Positions 39,432 to 48,883 of a stretch of 57,691 nt of DNA are shown here, piece after piece. The stretch comes from Megasphaera sp. GTDB lineage: Bacteria > Bacillota > Negativicutes > Veillonellales > Megasphaeraceae. The DNA lies in the NCBI GenBank assembly GCA_022486585.1, contig JAKVKI010000011.1:1-57691 (forward strand), read 5' to 3'. Below the pieces are notes generated by a model. That model searched no databases. It was not told the origin of the DNA and worked only from the letters and a program-made list of their open reading frames with translations. The stretch's first letter is position 1. The number at the start of each line of letters is the position of its first letter. The position numbers were made by a program, and so were the translations under genes.

Positions 39432-42400
39432 TTATTTATGAGCCAAACCTTTATATACTTCATATTTCTGTTTTGCAAATTCTTCCGCTTTATTAAACAA
39501 TTCATCCGCAATTTCCGGGAAAGTACGCGTCAATGCGGCATAACGAGTTTCGCCCATAAGGTATTCGCGGAACGATTCTCTCGGTTCTTTCGAATCAAGG
39601 GTAAAGGGATTCTTACCTTCTTGCTGCAACATTGGGTTGTAACGGTACAAGTACCAATAGCCACAATCTACAGCCCGTTTCATTTCATGCTGGGCATTGC
39701 CCATGCCGCCTTTGATACCATGATTGATACATGGTGCATAGGCTATGATGATAGATGGTCCATCATACGCTTCTGCTTCTTTAATAGCCTTGATCATTTG
39801 ATTCGGGTCAGCACCCAAGGCAACCTGGGCCACATAAATATGTCCATAGGTCATCATTAATCGGCCTAAATCCTTTTTATTGAATTTACGACCTGAAGCA
39901 GCGAATTGTGCTACTGCGCCGATAGGCGTAGCTTTCGAAGACTGTCCGCCTGTATTGGAATATACTTCCGTATCGACAATCATAATATTAACGTTGGCAT
40001 TCATAGCCAATACATGATCCAAACCGCCGTACCCAATATCATATGCCCAGCCGTCACCGCCATACATCCAAATCGTCTTCTTAATGATGTGTTCTTTATG
40101 GGCCAGGATATATTTCTGCAATTCAGCGGCTTGTCCAGCCAGTTGTGTTTCTTCCAACGCATTGATATAAGCCCGTCCAATACCTTCGGTGACTTCTCCT
40201 TCGTTATGGACACCAAGGGAATCAAGCCATGCCTGAATAGCGTTATGGAGTTTCCCTGTCGAGAGATCCAGCAAGGCTTCTGATTTTATTCTCAGATCAT
40301 CACGCTGCTGGTTCATAGACAAGGTCATACCTAAGGCAAATTCAGCATTATCTTCGAATACGGAGTTGGACCATGCCGGGCCGCAGCCTTCGTTATCCGT
40401 CGTATATGCCAGACTTGGCAATGCTGCACCCCAGGCCTGGGTACACCCTGTTGCGTTAGCTACGATCATACGATGACCAAAGAGCTGTGTCAAGATCTTC
40501 ATATAGCCTGTTTCAGCACAACCTGCACAAGCACCAGAGAATTCCAATAACGGCTTATTGAACTGACTGCCTTTGACAGAGAATTTATCGATATCCGGAT
40601 GTTTAACACTCAGCGTCTGCGCAAAGTCCCAATTGGAGCTTTCATGACGTTGGGTGTCGAGCGGTTTCATGACCAACGCTTTTTCCTTCGCCGGGCAGGC
40701 ATTAACGCAGGCACCACAGCTATAGCAATCCAGCGGTGATACTTGGACACGGAATTCATACGCTTCAAGGCCCTTGCCATTAGCTTTTTTAGTAACAAAA
40801 TCAGCTGGCGCACTGCCCTTTTCCTGATCCGTCATAAGGTACGGGCGAATAGCTGCATGAGGACATACGAGGGAACACCGGTTACACTGAATACAATTTT
40901 CAGGAATCCACTGTGGTACTGTCGACGCGATTCCTCTCTTTTCATACTGTGTCGAACCCATGGGATAAGAGCCATCTGCATAAGGAACGAAGGCACTGAC
41001 TGGAATTTCATCACCGAGCTGCGCATTCGACGGGTCAACGATGTTCTTAATGAAATCAGGTACATCTCGTTCCGGTTTCGGCGGATCTGCTGGCAAGGAT
41101 TTCCAAGCTTCAGGAACTTCGATTTCTACCAAATCGGAAATACCACGGTCTACAGCGGCCTGATTCATTTGAATAACAGTTTCGCCTTTAGCCAAATAGG
41201 TTTTAGCGATAGCGTCTTTCATATATTTGACAGCATCATCGATCGGCAGGATACCAGCCAGTTTAAAGAATGCTGCCTGCAAGACTGTATTCGTACGATT
41301 GCTGCCAAGACCAATTTCTTCAGCAATTTTCGTCGCATCAATCGTATAGAAATGAACGTGTTTTTCTGCCAATTGGCGTTTTACTGTATTATTCAGATGA
41401 CTTTCCAGTTCATCCTTGTTCCAGCTGCAATTGAGTAAGAAAATACCGTTGTCCTTTACTTCGCCAACAATGTCATAGCAGTCCATATAGGCTTGTTTAT
41501 GACAGGCCAGGAAGTCCGCTTTTTTAACATAATAGGTCGCCCGAATCGGGTTTTCACCAAACCGCAAATGGGATTTCGTAACGCCGCCAGATTTTTTCGT
41601 ATCATATTCAAAATATGCCTGAACATACATGTCGGTGTTATCGCCAATGATCTTGATAGAGTTCTTATTGGCACCAACAGTACCGTCTGAACCAAAGCCC
41701 CAGAATTTGCAGTTAATCGTTCCTTTAGAATCAATATTGATGGGATCATCCGGAATGGACAGATGGGTCACATCATCATGGATACCCAAGGTGAAGTGAT
41801 GTTTTGGCTGGAGTGATTCCATATTATCATATACAGCATTAATCGATGCCGGCGGTACGTCTTTAGAGGACAAACCATATCGGCAAGCCAATACAGGTAC
41901 TGGTTTAGCCATATGGCTCACAGCTGTACAAACATCTTCATACAACGGTTCGCCTAAAGCGCCCGGTTCCTTCGTACGGTCCATCACAGTAATACACTGT
42001 ACTGTCGTCGGCAGCGATTCAAAGAAGTATTTCAGTGAGAACGGACGATATAAATGAACTTGTAAATAGCCTGTTTTCTTACCTTGTGCATTCAATGCAT
42101 CGACTGTTTCCTGGATAGCGCCAGTAACTGATCCCATCGCTACGATAACATTTTCTGCATCAGGTGCACCGTAATAATTGAACAGCTTATAATTACGGCC
42201 TGTCAATGCACTGACTTTATCCATATAATCATGGACAATATCAGGCAGGCGGTCATACCATATGTTATTAGCTTCACGGGACTGGAAAAACATATCCGGA
42301 TTCGTAACGGTGCTGCGCATGACCGGATGTTCCGGATTCAAACCGTGATGTTTGAAATCATACAACGCCTTTTGATCGATCAATTTACCCCATTCTTCTT

Positions 42401-42965
42401 CAGGAAGCATTTGAATTTTTTGGATTTCATGAGATGTGCGGAATCCATCAAAGAAATGCATAAATGGTACATGCCCTTTGATGGAGGATAAATGAGCGAT
42501 GCCAGCTAAATCAGCACATTCCTGAACGCTGGCGCTGCAAAGCATAGCAAAGCCCGTATTACGGCATCCCATGACGTCCGAATGGTCGCCGAAAATAGAC
42601 ATCGTATGCGTCCCTACAGTACGAGCAGCAATATGCAAGACGACGGGCTTCAATTCGCCAGACAAGCGGTGCATGACCGGAATCATGAGCATGAGCCCTT
42701 GCGATGCTGTGAAAGATGAACAGAGACTGCCTGTTTCAGACGCACCATGGGCAGCGCCGATAGCACCGGCTTCCGATTGCATTTCCACCAATTTAACGGG
42801 CTGGCCGAATAAATTTTTACGGCCGTTAGCAGCCCAAACATCGACATGTTCTGCCATAGGCGATGAAGGGGTAATGGGATAAATGGTGGCTACTTCCGTA
42901 AAACCATAGGCCACATCAGCAGCTGCTTCGTTACCGTCTAAGGTCTTTGTGATTTGCTTTACCAT
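39432..42965 (-). CDS. nifJ: Pyruvate:ferredoxin (flavodoxin) oxidoreductase
   Basis: This is a complete 1177-aa single-chain enzyme that oxidises pyruvate with CoA to acetyl-CoA, CO2 and reduced ferredoxin. Domains in order: pyrimidine-binding (start IYPITPSSPMAEHVD), transketolase-C-like, gamma (AVGSVTGAIQ and GFGSDGTVGANKNS), a two-cluster ferredoxin domain with CIQCNRCSLVCPHAAI and CYSCGACVNACPAKE, and the TPP-binding domain with the proximal-cluster site CAGCAETGY, GDGWAYDIGYGGLDH and NTGGQSSKATP. Length is standard (about 1170-1180). It is monocistronic with a strong promoter, as expected for the main pyruvate route in a lactate-fermenting anaerobe. Confidence 0.97.
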   Translation of the reverse strand: MVKQITKTLDGNEAAADVAYGFTEVATIYPITPSSPMAEHVDVWAANGRKNLFGQPVKLVEMQSEAGAIGAAHGASETGSLCSSFTASQGLMLMIPVMHRLSGELKPVVLHIAARTVGTHTMSIFGDHSDVMGCRNTGFAMLCSASVQECADLAGIAHLSSIKGHVPFMHFFDGFRTSHEIQKIQMLPEEEWGKLIDQKALYDFKHHGLNPEHPVMRSTVTNPDMFFQSREANNIWYDRLPDIVHDYMDKVSALTGRNYKLFNYYGAPDAENVIVAMGSVTGAIQETVDALNAQGKKTGYLQVHLYRPFSLKYFFESLPTTVQCITVMDRTKEPGALGEPLYEDVCTAVSHMAKPVPVLACRYGLSSKDVPPASINAVYDNMESLQPKHHFTLGIHDDVTHLSIPDDPINIDSKGTINCKFWGFGSDGTVGANKNSIKIIGDNTDMYVQAYFEYDTKKSGGVTKSHLRFGENPIRATYYVKKADFLACHKQAYMDCYDIVGEVKDNGIFLLNCSWNKDELESHLNNTVKRQLAEKHVHFYTIDATKIAEEIGLGSNRTNTVLQAAFFKLAGILPIDDAVKYMKDAIAKTYLAKGETVIQMNQAAVDRGISDLVEIEVPEAWKSLPADPPKPERDVPDFIKNIVDPSNAQLGDEIPVSAFVPYADGSYPMGSTQYEKRGIASTVPQWIPENCIQCNRCSLVCPHAAIRPYLMTDQEKGSAPADFVTKKANGKGLEAYEFRVQVSPLDCYSCGACVNACPAKEKALVMKPLDTQRHESSNWDFAQTLSVKHPDIDKFSVKGSQFNKPLLEFSGACAGCAETGYMKILTQLFGHRMIVANATGCTQAWGAALPSLAYTTDNEGCGPAWSNSVFEDNAEFALGMTLSMNQQRDDLRIKSEALLDLSTGKLHNAIQAWLDSLGVHNEGEVTEGIGRAYINALEETQLAGQAAELQKYILAHKEHIIKKTIWMYGGDGWAYDIGYGGLDHVLAMNANVNIMIVDTEVYSNTGGQSSKATPIGAVAQFAASGRKFNKKDLGRLMMTYGHIYVAQVALGADPNQMIKAIKEAEAYDGPSIIIAYAPCINHGIKGGMGNAQHEMKRAVDCGYWYLYRYNPMLQQEGKNPFTLDSKEPRESFREYLMGETRYAALTRTFPEIADELFNKAEEFAKQKYEVYKGLAHK

Positions 42966-43019
42966 AATAGAACACTCCTTTTCTCAACATATACGCACAT
43001 AGATTATACTATTTATCAG

Positions 43020-43033
43020 GTTTAACGTTTAAC
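43020..43033. repeat. Direct repeat at the PFOR transcription start
   Basis: GTTTAAC occurs twice in tandem, just after the -10 box of the PFOR promoter. It could be a regulator site; it matches no operator I can name. Confidence 0.35.
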
Positions 43034-43036
43034 TAA

Positions 43037-43065
43037 AGTATACTCCATTCTAATATAATTGTCAA
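43037..43065 (-). promoter_or_regulatory. PFOR promoter
   Basis: On the minus strand: -35 TTGACA (43060-43065), 17-bp spacer, -10 TATACT (43037-43042). Confidence 0.85.
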
Positions 43066-43144
43066 GAATAATGCTTATCTCATTTGTGCATATATCATGA
43101 AGGAGTAATACGTTTAAGCTATAAACAAAATTTTTTCCTTCGAT

Positions 43145-43188
43145 AAAAAAACCTGTGAGATACTTTTCTTGTATTCTCACAGGTTTTA
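43145..43188 (-). terminator. Terminator of the cca-pbp-folD-cfa operon
   Basis: Arms AAAACCTGTGAGA and TCTCACAGGTTTT around a loop, followed by T-rich sequence on the minus strand. Confidence 0.85.
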
Positions 43189-43230
43189 CTTTATATTATG
43201 TTGTTTTCCCTTGTTTTCATCAATAAGATA

Positions 43231-44397
43231 TTAGTACCAGCGCGTCATTGGCAACTCGTTATTATTGCCTTTGGTCATGAGCAACTGATGAATATCAATG
43301 TTGCCGATATAAAACGATGCGGCGCAGCCACACAGGTAGAGATCCCACATGCGAACAAATTCTTCACCTTTATCTGCCATTACTTGCTCACGAACATGTT
43401 GGAAATTATGGTACCAGCACACCAGTGTCTTATAATAATGACGACGCAGGCTTTCTACATCGATGACCCGGAAATCATAATCATAGGCCAAACTAACGAT
43501 TTCACGAAGAGACGGCAGTGTACCACCAGGGAATATATACTTACGCATCCACGGGTTGCCTACACTTTCACCGAGACCGCTGATGTAATGGAGCAAGAAA
43601 AGTCCGCCATCATTGAGGAGCTGGTTAGCCGTATCCATATAAAGCGGATAATTCGAGCGCCCGACATGTTCCAGCATCCCTACACTAACAATGCGGTCAT
43701 ACTTGCGTTCATCACCATCTAAATCGCGATAGTCTATTAAATCAATGTGAACTTGCCCTTCCAGTCCTAGTTTTTCAATGCGTTCTTGTCCTTTTCTCCA
43801 CTGTTCCTTGCTCAGCGTACAACCGTATCCTTCGATACCGTATTTCCGTGCCGCTTCAATAAGCAAATAACCCCAGCCACAACCAATATCAAGAAGGCTC
43901 ATCCCCTTTTGCAGATGAAGTTTCTCCAGTATGTAGTGAACTTTATTATGCTGTGCCTGTTCCAAGGTATCGTCAGGCTGTTTGAAATAGGCGCAAGAAT
44001 AGCTCATTGATGGATCCAGCCATAATTTATAGAAATCATTGCCCAAGTCATAATGAGAGGAAACTTGTTTTTTTTGCGCTGCTTTAGATTCAGACGGATA
44101 TAACAATCGCCCTAACGTGCTCTTGTCCAGCGAAAACTGACTTGTTTGTTCAAGGAGACATGTCAAGGCGGTGAACAGGTCGCCTTCGATTTCCAAGTCT
44201 TTGCGCATGTATGCTTCACCTAAGGCCAGGGATGTCGATGAAAGAAGTTCCCTCTTAGGAATATCGTTATGAAATACGACGTTAAAATACGGCTTGCCTT
44301 CACCAATCGTATAAATTTTATGATGTATTTGAACAGTAAAACAATATTTATCAAATCGGTTCAAATAGTGAATCAAAAAATTGTCTAAAATATGCAT
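43231..44397 (-). CDS. cfa: Cyclopropane-fatty-acyl-phospholipid synthase
   Basis: This 388-aa enzyme adds a methylene from S-adenosylmethionine to unsaturated acyl chains of membrane lipids. The N-terminal lipid-binding part (1-100, with LGEAYMRKDLEIEGDL) and the C-terminal methyltransferase are complete: SSHYDLGNDFYKLWLD, MSYSCAYF, LLDIGCGWGYL (SAM site, about residue 165), SVGMLEHVG and FPGGTLPS. Length matches E. coli Cfa (382 aa). The start at 44397 has GGGGGAA upstream. It is the last gene of the operon, 25 bp after folD. Cyclopropane lipids often protect against acid and solvents. Confidence 0.95.
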   Translation of the reverse strand: MHILDNFLIHYLNRFDKYCFTVQIHHKIYTIGEGKPYFNVVFHNDIPKRELLSSTSLALGEAYMRKDLEIEGDLFTALTCLLEQTSQFSLDKSTLGRLLYPSESKAAQKKQVSSHYDLGNDFYKLWLDPSMSYSCAYFKQPDDTLEQAQHNKVHYILEKLHLQKGMSLLDIGCGWGYLLIEAARKYGIEGYGCTLSKEQWRKGQERIEKLGLEGQVHIDLIDYRDLDGDERKYDRIVSVGMLEHVGRSNYPLYMDTANQLLNDGGLFLLHYISGLGESVGNPWMRKYIFPGGTLPSLREIVSLAYDYDFRVIDVESLRRHYYKTLVCWYHNFQHVREQVMADKGEEFVRMWDLYLCGCAASFYIGNIDIHQLLMTKGNNNELPMTRWY

Positions 44398-44422
44398 TAC
44401 AAATTCCCCCATTTCTAATAAA

Positions 44423-45262
44423 TCAATCTGTTAGTGTTTGGCCACAGACGACGTTTTCCAACATCATCATCGTCGTCACAGAGCCAATACCACCCGGCAC
44501 TGGCGTAACGGCACCAGCCACATTCGCTACTTCGTCATAAACGACATCGCCAACGGTCTTCCCATCAATACGGTTAATGCCTACATCTATGACGACAGCA
44601 CCTGGTTTGACCATATCCCCCCGAATAAGGCCGGCACGGCCGGCAGCAGCAATCAAGATGTCGGCACGACGTGTTTCTGCCTGCAGGTCTCGTGTCCGCG
44701 TGTGGCAATGCGTTACTGTTGCATTACGGTTCAAACATAATTGTGCCAAAGGTTTGCCGACAACATTGCTGCGGCCAATGATGACGACTTCTTTTCCAGT
44801 CAGGGAGATATGGTAGTACTCCAGGACAGCAATGACTGCTCGCGGTGTACAAGGCACGAACCCGGAACGCCCTGTACACAAATGTGCAATATTAGTATCT
44901 GTCAGTCCATCCACGTCTTTAGCCGGATCGATACAATTAATGATACGGGAAGCATTATAATTCCCTGGCAGCGGCATCATAGGCAAGATACCATATATGG
45001 ATTTCTTTTCATTAAAATATTCGATCATCGAAATAATATCGTCTTCCCGCATAGCAACATCTTTGCCATAAATCTCAGCTGTAAGACCTGTCGCTTGGGC
45101 AAGCCGCTGCATAGATTTCGCATACATCGCAGACGGCTTGTCATTACCAATACACAGGATCGCCAATTCAGGATGAATGTTGTCTTCTAATAGATCAGCT
45201 AATTTGCGCTCCACCCGGTCGCGGTGAAATGCCGCAACTTCTTTTCCATCTAGTATTTGCAT
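44423..45262 (-). CDS. folD: FolD-family methylene-THF dehydrogenase with altered cyclohydrolase residues
   Basis: This 279-aa protein has the FolD fold: substrate domain (1-115) and Rossmann domain with VIIGRSNVVGKPLA (about 158-171), then DVGINR and TPVPGGIGSVTT. FolD normally oxidises methylene-THF and hydrolyses methenyl-THF. The folate Tyr (Tyr47) and KDVDG (115-119) are kept, but the catalytic Lys of the YxxxK motif (E. coli Lys54) is Met51, and the conserved Gln of VQLPLP (E. coli Gln98) is Met95. Since Lys54 is needed for the cyclohydrolase in E. coli FolD, this protein may be dehydrogenase-only (inference). The GGGGG ribosome site is 10 bp upstream; it follows the PBP gene by 14 bp. 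Confidence 0.93.
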   Translation of the reverse strand: MQILDGKEVAAFHRDRVERKLADLLEDNIHPELAILCIGNDKPSAMYAKSMQRLAQATGLTAEIYGKDVAMREDDIISMIEYFNEKKSIYGILPMMPLPGNYNASRIINCIDPAKDVDGLTDTNIAHLCTGRSGFVPCTPRAVIAVLEYYHISLTGKEVVIIGRSNVVGKPLAQLCLNRNATVTHCHTRTRDLQAETRRADILIAAAGRAGLIRGDMVKPGAVVIDVGINRIDGKTVGDVVYDEVANVAGAVTPVPGGIGSVTTMMMLENVVCGQTLTD

Positions 45263-45276
45263 GTATAATACCCCCT

Positions 45277-47253
45277 CTATCGTGCAAATGTAACATCTAC
45301 GTCACTTCCCGGTTCTGCATAGGTGCCAGCCGGCGGATTTTGGTGTACAGCCTGCCCCATACCTAATGGCACAAAACCGAGACCAGCCTGGTTCAGCCAG
45401 TCATTGACTTCGCGGCTGTCCCAGCCCATAAACGACGGCATGAGGATTCCTTCGTCTGTACGATGGATATCCGGGATCTTACGTTCTTTTGTTGATTCAT
45501 TTTTCTTGGCTATTTGATTCGTATGGGCTTCATTGGTAGGCCGCAATCCTTTGAAACGGACGATGTCGGTCATCATTTCTTTGAATACTGGCGCCGCCAC
45601 TTGCGCACCATAATAAACACCACTGGGATTATCAACGACGATGAGGACAACGAACTGCGGATCCTCCAGCGGGCCGAAACCGACAAAAGAGCCGATGTAC
45701 TGTCCTTCAGCATAGCCAGTGCCCTCTTTATTCAAACGCTGTGCCGTACCCGTTTTACCACAAAATTCATATCCTTCGATTTTAGCATTCTGTCCGCCGC
45801 CAGATGAGATTTCTTCAGCCATATATTTGCTGATTGTACGGCTCGTTTCGGTGCTAATAGGCTGCCCTGCTTCTTGGGGCTCTGTCTTTTTATAAATAGA
45901 ACCATCCGGATTATCTATTTCTTTGATAATAAATGGCTTCATCATATGGCCGCCATTAGCCAGCCCGCCAAAGGCCTGGACCATCTGCAACGGTGTGACA
46001 GCCGTGCCTTGTCCAATAGCCATGACCGCTGTATCAACACGGCTCATTGTATCCGGATTAAAAAGGATGCCAGCGCCTTCACCAGGCAGTTCAATACCTG
46101 TCGGCTGACCAAAGCCAAATTTTTTAGCATATTCCACCAAGGTCGGCCCACCCGTCGTAAGACCGACTTTAGCCATGCCTGTATTGATCGAATACATGAT
46201 GATCTGTTTCAAAGTAACACTGCCAAGACCGCTGTCATCCCAGTTATGGATCGTACGGTCATCGACATCAATAGAACCGACATCATGATATACTCGATCG
46301 ACAGACCATTTACCGGAATCGACAGCAGCCGAAGCCATGATTGGTTTAAATGTCGACCCTGGTTCGTAAAGGTTAACTACAGCCCTATTTTTATATTGTT
46401 CGGCATTACCTTTGCCGTATTCATTTGGATCAAAATTAGGGCGACTAGCCATAGCCAGGATTTCCCCGGTCTTGGGATTCATAATAATGATGGCTGCCCC
46501 TGTAGGATGGTTACGAGACATAATACCATCCAAGCCCTTTTCGGCAACATACTGAATTGTACTGTCGATTGTTAATCGCGCAGAACGTTCTTTATCTGGC
46601 AGGACTCGCTGCAATGCCGAATCGAATATAGGAATATTATTTTTATCCGTCGTAAGACGCAGTTTTTGGATACTGCCGCGGATTTCATCATCTAATACCA
46701 TTTCTATGCCATCAAGGCCTTTGTCATTTTCACCGACAAAGCCGATGAGCTGTGCTGCCATTTTCCCATTGGGATAAAAACGACGGCTTTCATCGACAAA
46801 GCGCAGGCCTTTCAATTTTTCCTGCTTAATGAGCTCTTGTAAGCCTTCGTAATTTTCATGATCCATCGTACGATCAAGCCAAACGAATGCCGTATCCCGT
46901 TCCAGCCGTTCCTGGATTTCCGGTTCTTTAATACGCAAGTACGGTGCCAGCAGTTTTGCCATTTCTTCAGGAGACCGGTCCATCATCGTCGGATCCGCAT
47001 AAAGCGATTTAGCCATTTCGCTGATAGCCAATACCCGGCCATCTCTGTCTAATATAGTACCTCGCGGCGATTGGAGTTTCCGGTCTTCTTCTGTCTGCGC
47101 ATCAGCCCGCTGGGCCATCGTCGAACCTTGCACGATTTGCAGCCAAAAGAGACGCATACTAATGAGAAGACAAAAAGCAAACAGCAAGGTAATGCAGACG
47201 CTGATCCGTCTCCGTATTTTTCTGTATTGTCGTTTATCTCTATCGTCGATCAT
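45277..47253 (-). CDS. Class B penicillin-binding protein with PASTA domain (FtsI/SpoVD-like)
   Basis: This 658-aa transpeptidase cross-links peptidoglycan. It has a short cytoplasmic head and one membrane anchor (about 17-38), a pedestal/dimerisation domain beginning RGTILDRDGRVLA, and a transpeptidase domain with STFK (nucleophile Ser, about 303), SIN and KTGT (in CGKTGTAQR). One C-terminal PASTA domain (about 605-658) ends the protein. The architecture matches SpoVD/PBP2x-type division enzymes. It is in an operon with cca and folD rather than in the dcw cluster, so a second copy for division may exist elsewhere. It overlaps the end of cca by 14 bp. Confidence 0.93.
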   Translation of the reverse strand: MIDDRDKRQYRKIRRRISVCITLLFAFCLLISMRLFWLQIVQGSTMAQRADAQTEEDRKLQSPRGTILDRDGRVLAISEMAKSLYADPTMMDRSPEEMAKLLAPYLRIKEPEIQERLERDTAFVWLDRTMDHENYEGLQELIKQEKLKGLRFVDESRRFYPNGKMAAQLIGFVGENDKGLDGIEMVLDDEIRGSIQKLRLTTDKNNIPIFDSALQRVLPDKERSARLTIDSTIQYVAEKGLDGIMSRNHPTGAAIIIMNPKTGEILAMASRPNFDPNEYGKGNAEQYKNRAVVNLYEPGSTFKPIMASAAVDSGKWSVDRVYHDVGSIDVDDRTIHNWDDSGLGSVTLKQIIMYSINTGMAKVGLTTGGPTLVEYAKKFGFGQPTGIELPGEGAGILFNPDTMSRVDTAVMAIGQGTAVTPLQMVQAFGGLANGGHMMKPFIIKEIDNPDGSIYKKTEPQEAGQPISTETSRTISKYMAEEISSGGGQNAKIEGYEFCGKTGTAQRLNKEGTGYAEGQYIGSFVGFGPLEDPQFVVLIVVDNPSGVYYGAQVAAPVFKEMMTDIVRFKGLRPTNEAHTNQIAKKNESTKERKIPDIHRTDEGILMPSFMGWDSREVNDWLNQAGLGFVPLGMGQAVHQNPPAGTYAEPGSDVDVTFAR

Positions 47254-48676
47254 CCGTTAACGCTCCATCATGCCGCTTCATCCATTTGCCAGCGGCTTCA
47301 GCTAATATATCTGCATCATTCTGCAATTCTTTATTTTGTACCCGTTTTAATAATACCTGCAGGCATCGGCCTGTTTGACGAGCACACTGGTCCGGTATGC
47401 GCTTGTCATAAAATAAATCCTTCGTACTGACCGGCATTTGACTGGCCAGGGCTGCCATATAGGCACCGAAGGATTCCGTCCCTTCTGTGTCAGCAGTATC
47501 ATAGCCGCACCCCAGGGCATCCCCCTTGGCAACGGCAGTGGCCTGTCGGACCGCCTCGACAAGTTCTGTCGTCCGGCGGAACGGACCTTCCAGCGCTTCC
47601 CGGCGCAGCCATTTATCCACATCGCCTTGACCTGTATTGGCGAAATAATGGAATTTCATATGCGTCTTGACCAGCCAGGCTACCCTGCTGGCAAGTGCCG
47701 GGCCCTTGTGCCAGCGTAATAAAATGGCCTTGGCTATTTCAGCACCTTTTTCATCGTGGCCGTAATCAGTGTACCGGCCATGATGGACGCCGCGTATCCC
47801 TGGCAAGCCTTTGGCGATATCATGGAAAAACGCAGCATATCGAATGGTTAAATCTGGTGGTGTATGCGCTACTACAGCCAGTGTATGGAACCATGCATCG
47901 AAGAGATGGAATGGCCTGGATTGCGGCGTATCCGGTAAATGACTGCATTCCGGCAAAATAGGAACTGCCGTATACTGTCCATTTTCCTTTTGGCGGCACG
48001 AACAATCACCCAAGCCAGAACGAACTAACACATCAAGGCCCTTGAAAGCTGCCGGTGCCACCATGAGCTTGTCCATTTCCTGGACCACCCGATTCAGTGA
48101 CAGGCCGGAAACGCGGGGAAAGGCCGCCGGCATTGCCCGCAGCAAGTCCTTAGCAGGCTGAAAATCAAGTTGTCCTGTAAACCGGCAGGCCCTGAACAAA
48201 CGCAGTGCGTCTTCATGGAAACGCAAGGCTGCATCACCGACAGTGGCCAGTCGTTTTTTGCGGATATCTTTTTGGCCTCCTATATAATCATATATATGGC
48301 CTTCTCGGTCCATCGCCATCGCGTTGACTGTGAAATCGCGACGCATCACGTCTTCCCGTAACGTTTTGGCATACCAAACTTGTTCCGGCCTGTGACTGTC
48401 ACTGCCATAGGCTTCACCACGAAATGTTGCCGTCTCGATGGTCATGCCGGCGACTACAAGGACGACAATGCCAAAACATTCGCCCTTAATTTCTACTGTA
48501 TGCCAGTCCTGCGCCGCTGCAACCGTCTTGATGTCTTCCGGCCTGGCCGACGTCGTTACGTCATAATCATGAGGAGTACGTCCCATAAGCATATCACGAA
48601 CTGCGCCACCGACAATATAGGCTTCAAAACCTGCGTCATTCAATGCCGTTAACACGTTGCGTACGATAGGCTCCAT
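47240..48676 (-). CDS. cca: CCA tRNA nucleotidyltransferase with HD domain
   Basis: This 478-aa class II nucleotidyltransferase adds or repairs the 3' CCA of tRNAs. The N-terminal catalytic part has AYIVGGAVRDMLMGRTPHDYD (split motif GG-x-VRD and DxD, about 17-40), GTATF-like ETATFRGEAYG, RRDFTVNAMA and RFHEDALRLFRACRF. A later HD domain (FFHDIAKGLPG, DYGHDEKGAEIAK) suggests phosphohydrolase or phosphodiesterase activity. The tRNAs in this window already encode CCA, so a repair role is likely here. First gene of cca-pbp-folD-cfa, divergent from the corrinoid adenosyltransferase gene. Confidence 0.93.
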   Translation of the reverse strand: MEPIVRNVLTALNDAGFEAYIVGGAVRDMLMGRTPHDYDVTTSARPEDIKTVAAAQDWHTVEIKGECFGIVVLVVAGMTIETATFRGEAYGSDSHRPEQVWYAKTLREDVMRRDFTVNAMAMDREGHIYDYIGGQKDIRKKRLATVGDAALRFHEDALRLFRACRFTGQLDFQPAKDLLRAMPAAFPRVSGLSLNRVVQEMDKLMVAPAAFKGLDVLVRSGLGDCSCRQKENGQYTAVPILPECSHLPDTPQSRPFHLFDAWFHTLAVVAHTPPDLTIRYAAFFHDIAKGLPGIRGVHHGRYTDYGHDEKGAEIAKAILLRWHKGPALASRVAWLVKTHMKFHYFANTGQGDVDKWLRREALEGPFRRTTELVEAVRQATAVAKGDALGCGYDTADTEGTESFGAYMAALASQMPVSTKDLFYDKRIPDQCARQTGRCLQVLLKRVQNKELQNDADILAEAAGKWMKRHDGALTDDRR

Positions 48677-48847
48677 GACTTGTACCTCCTGTTTTTTAGG
48701 ATAAAAAGTGAGTACACACTTAATATGATATTATACCACGATAGAAAAAGACTATCTAGGGGGAGAGGACCATAAGAAATGCTGACAATTTCCGGAAAAT
48801 GGCCAAAGAAAAAAGTATCGCTGCGCCTGCCGTTTCCGTTTGTCCTA

Positions 48848-48856
48848 TGGTATACT
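48848..48856 (+). promoter_or_regulatory. Extended -10 promoter of the corrinoid adenosyltransferase gene
   Basis: TGGTATACT matches the TGnTATAAT extended -10 pattern with one mismatch, 28 bp before the start codon; the -35 region is poor. Confidence 0.5.
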
Positions 48857-48883
48857 AATAACAACACTAAAGGAGGCACTGCT

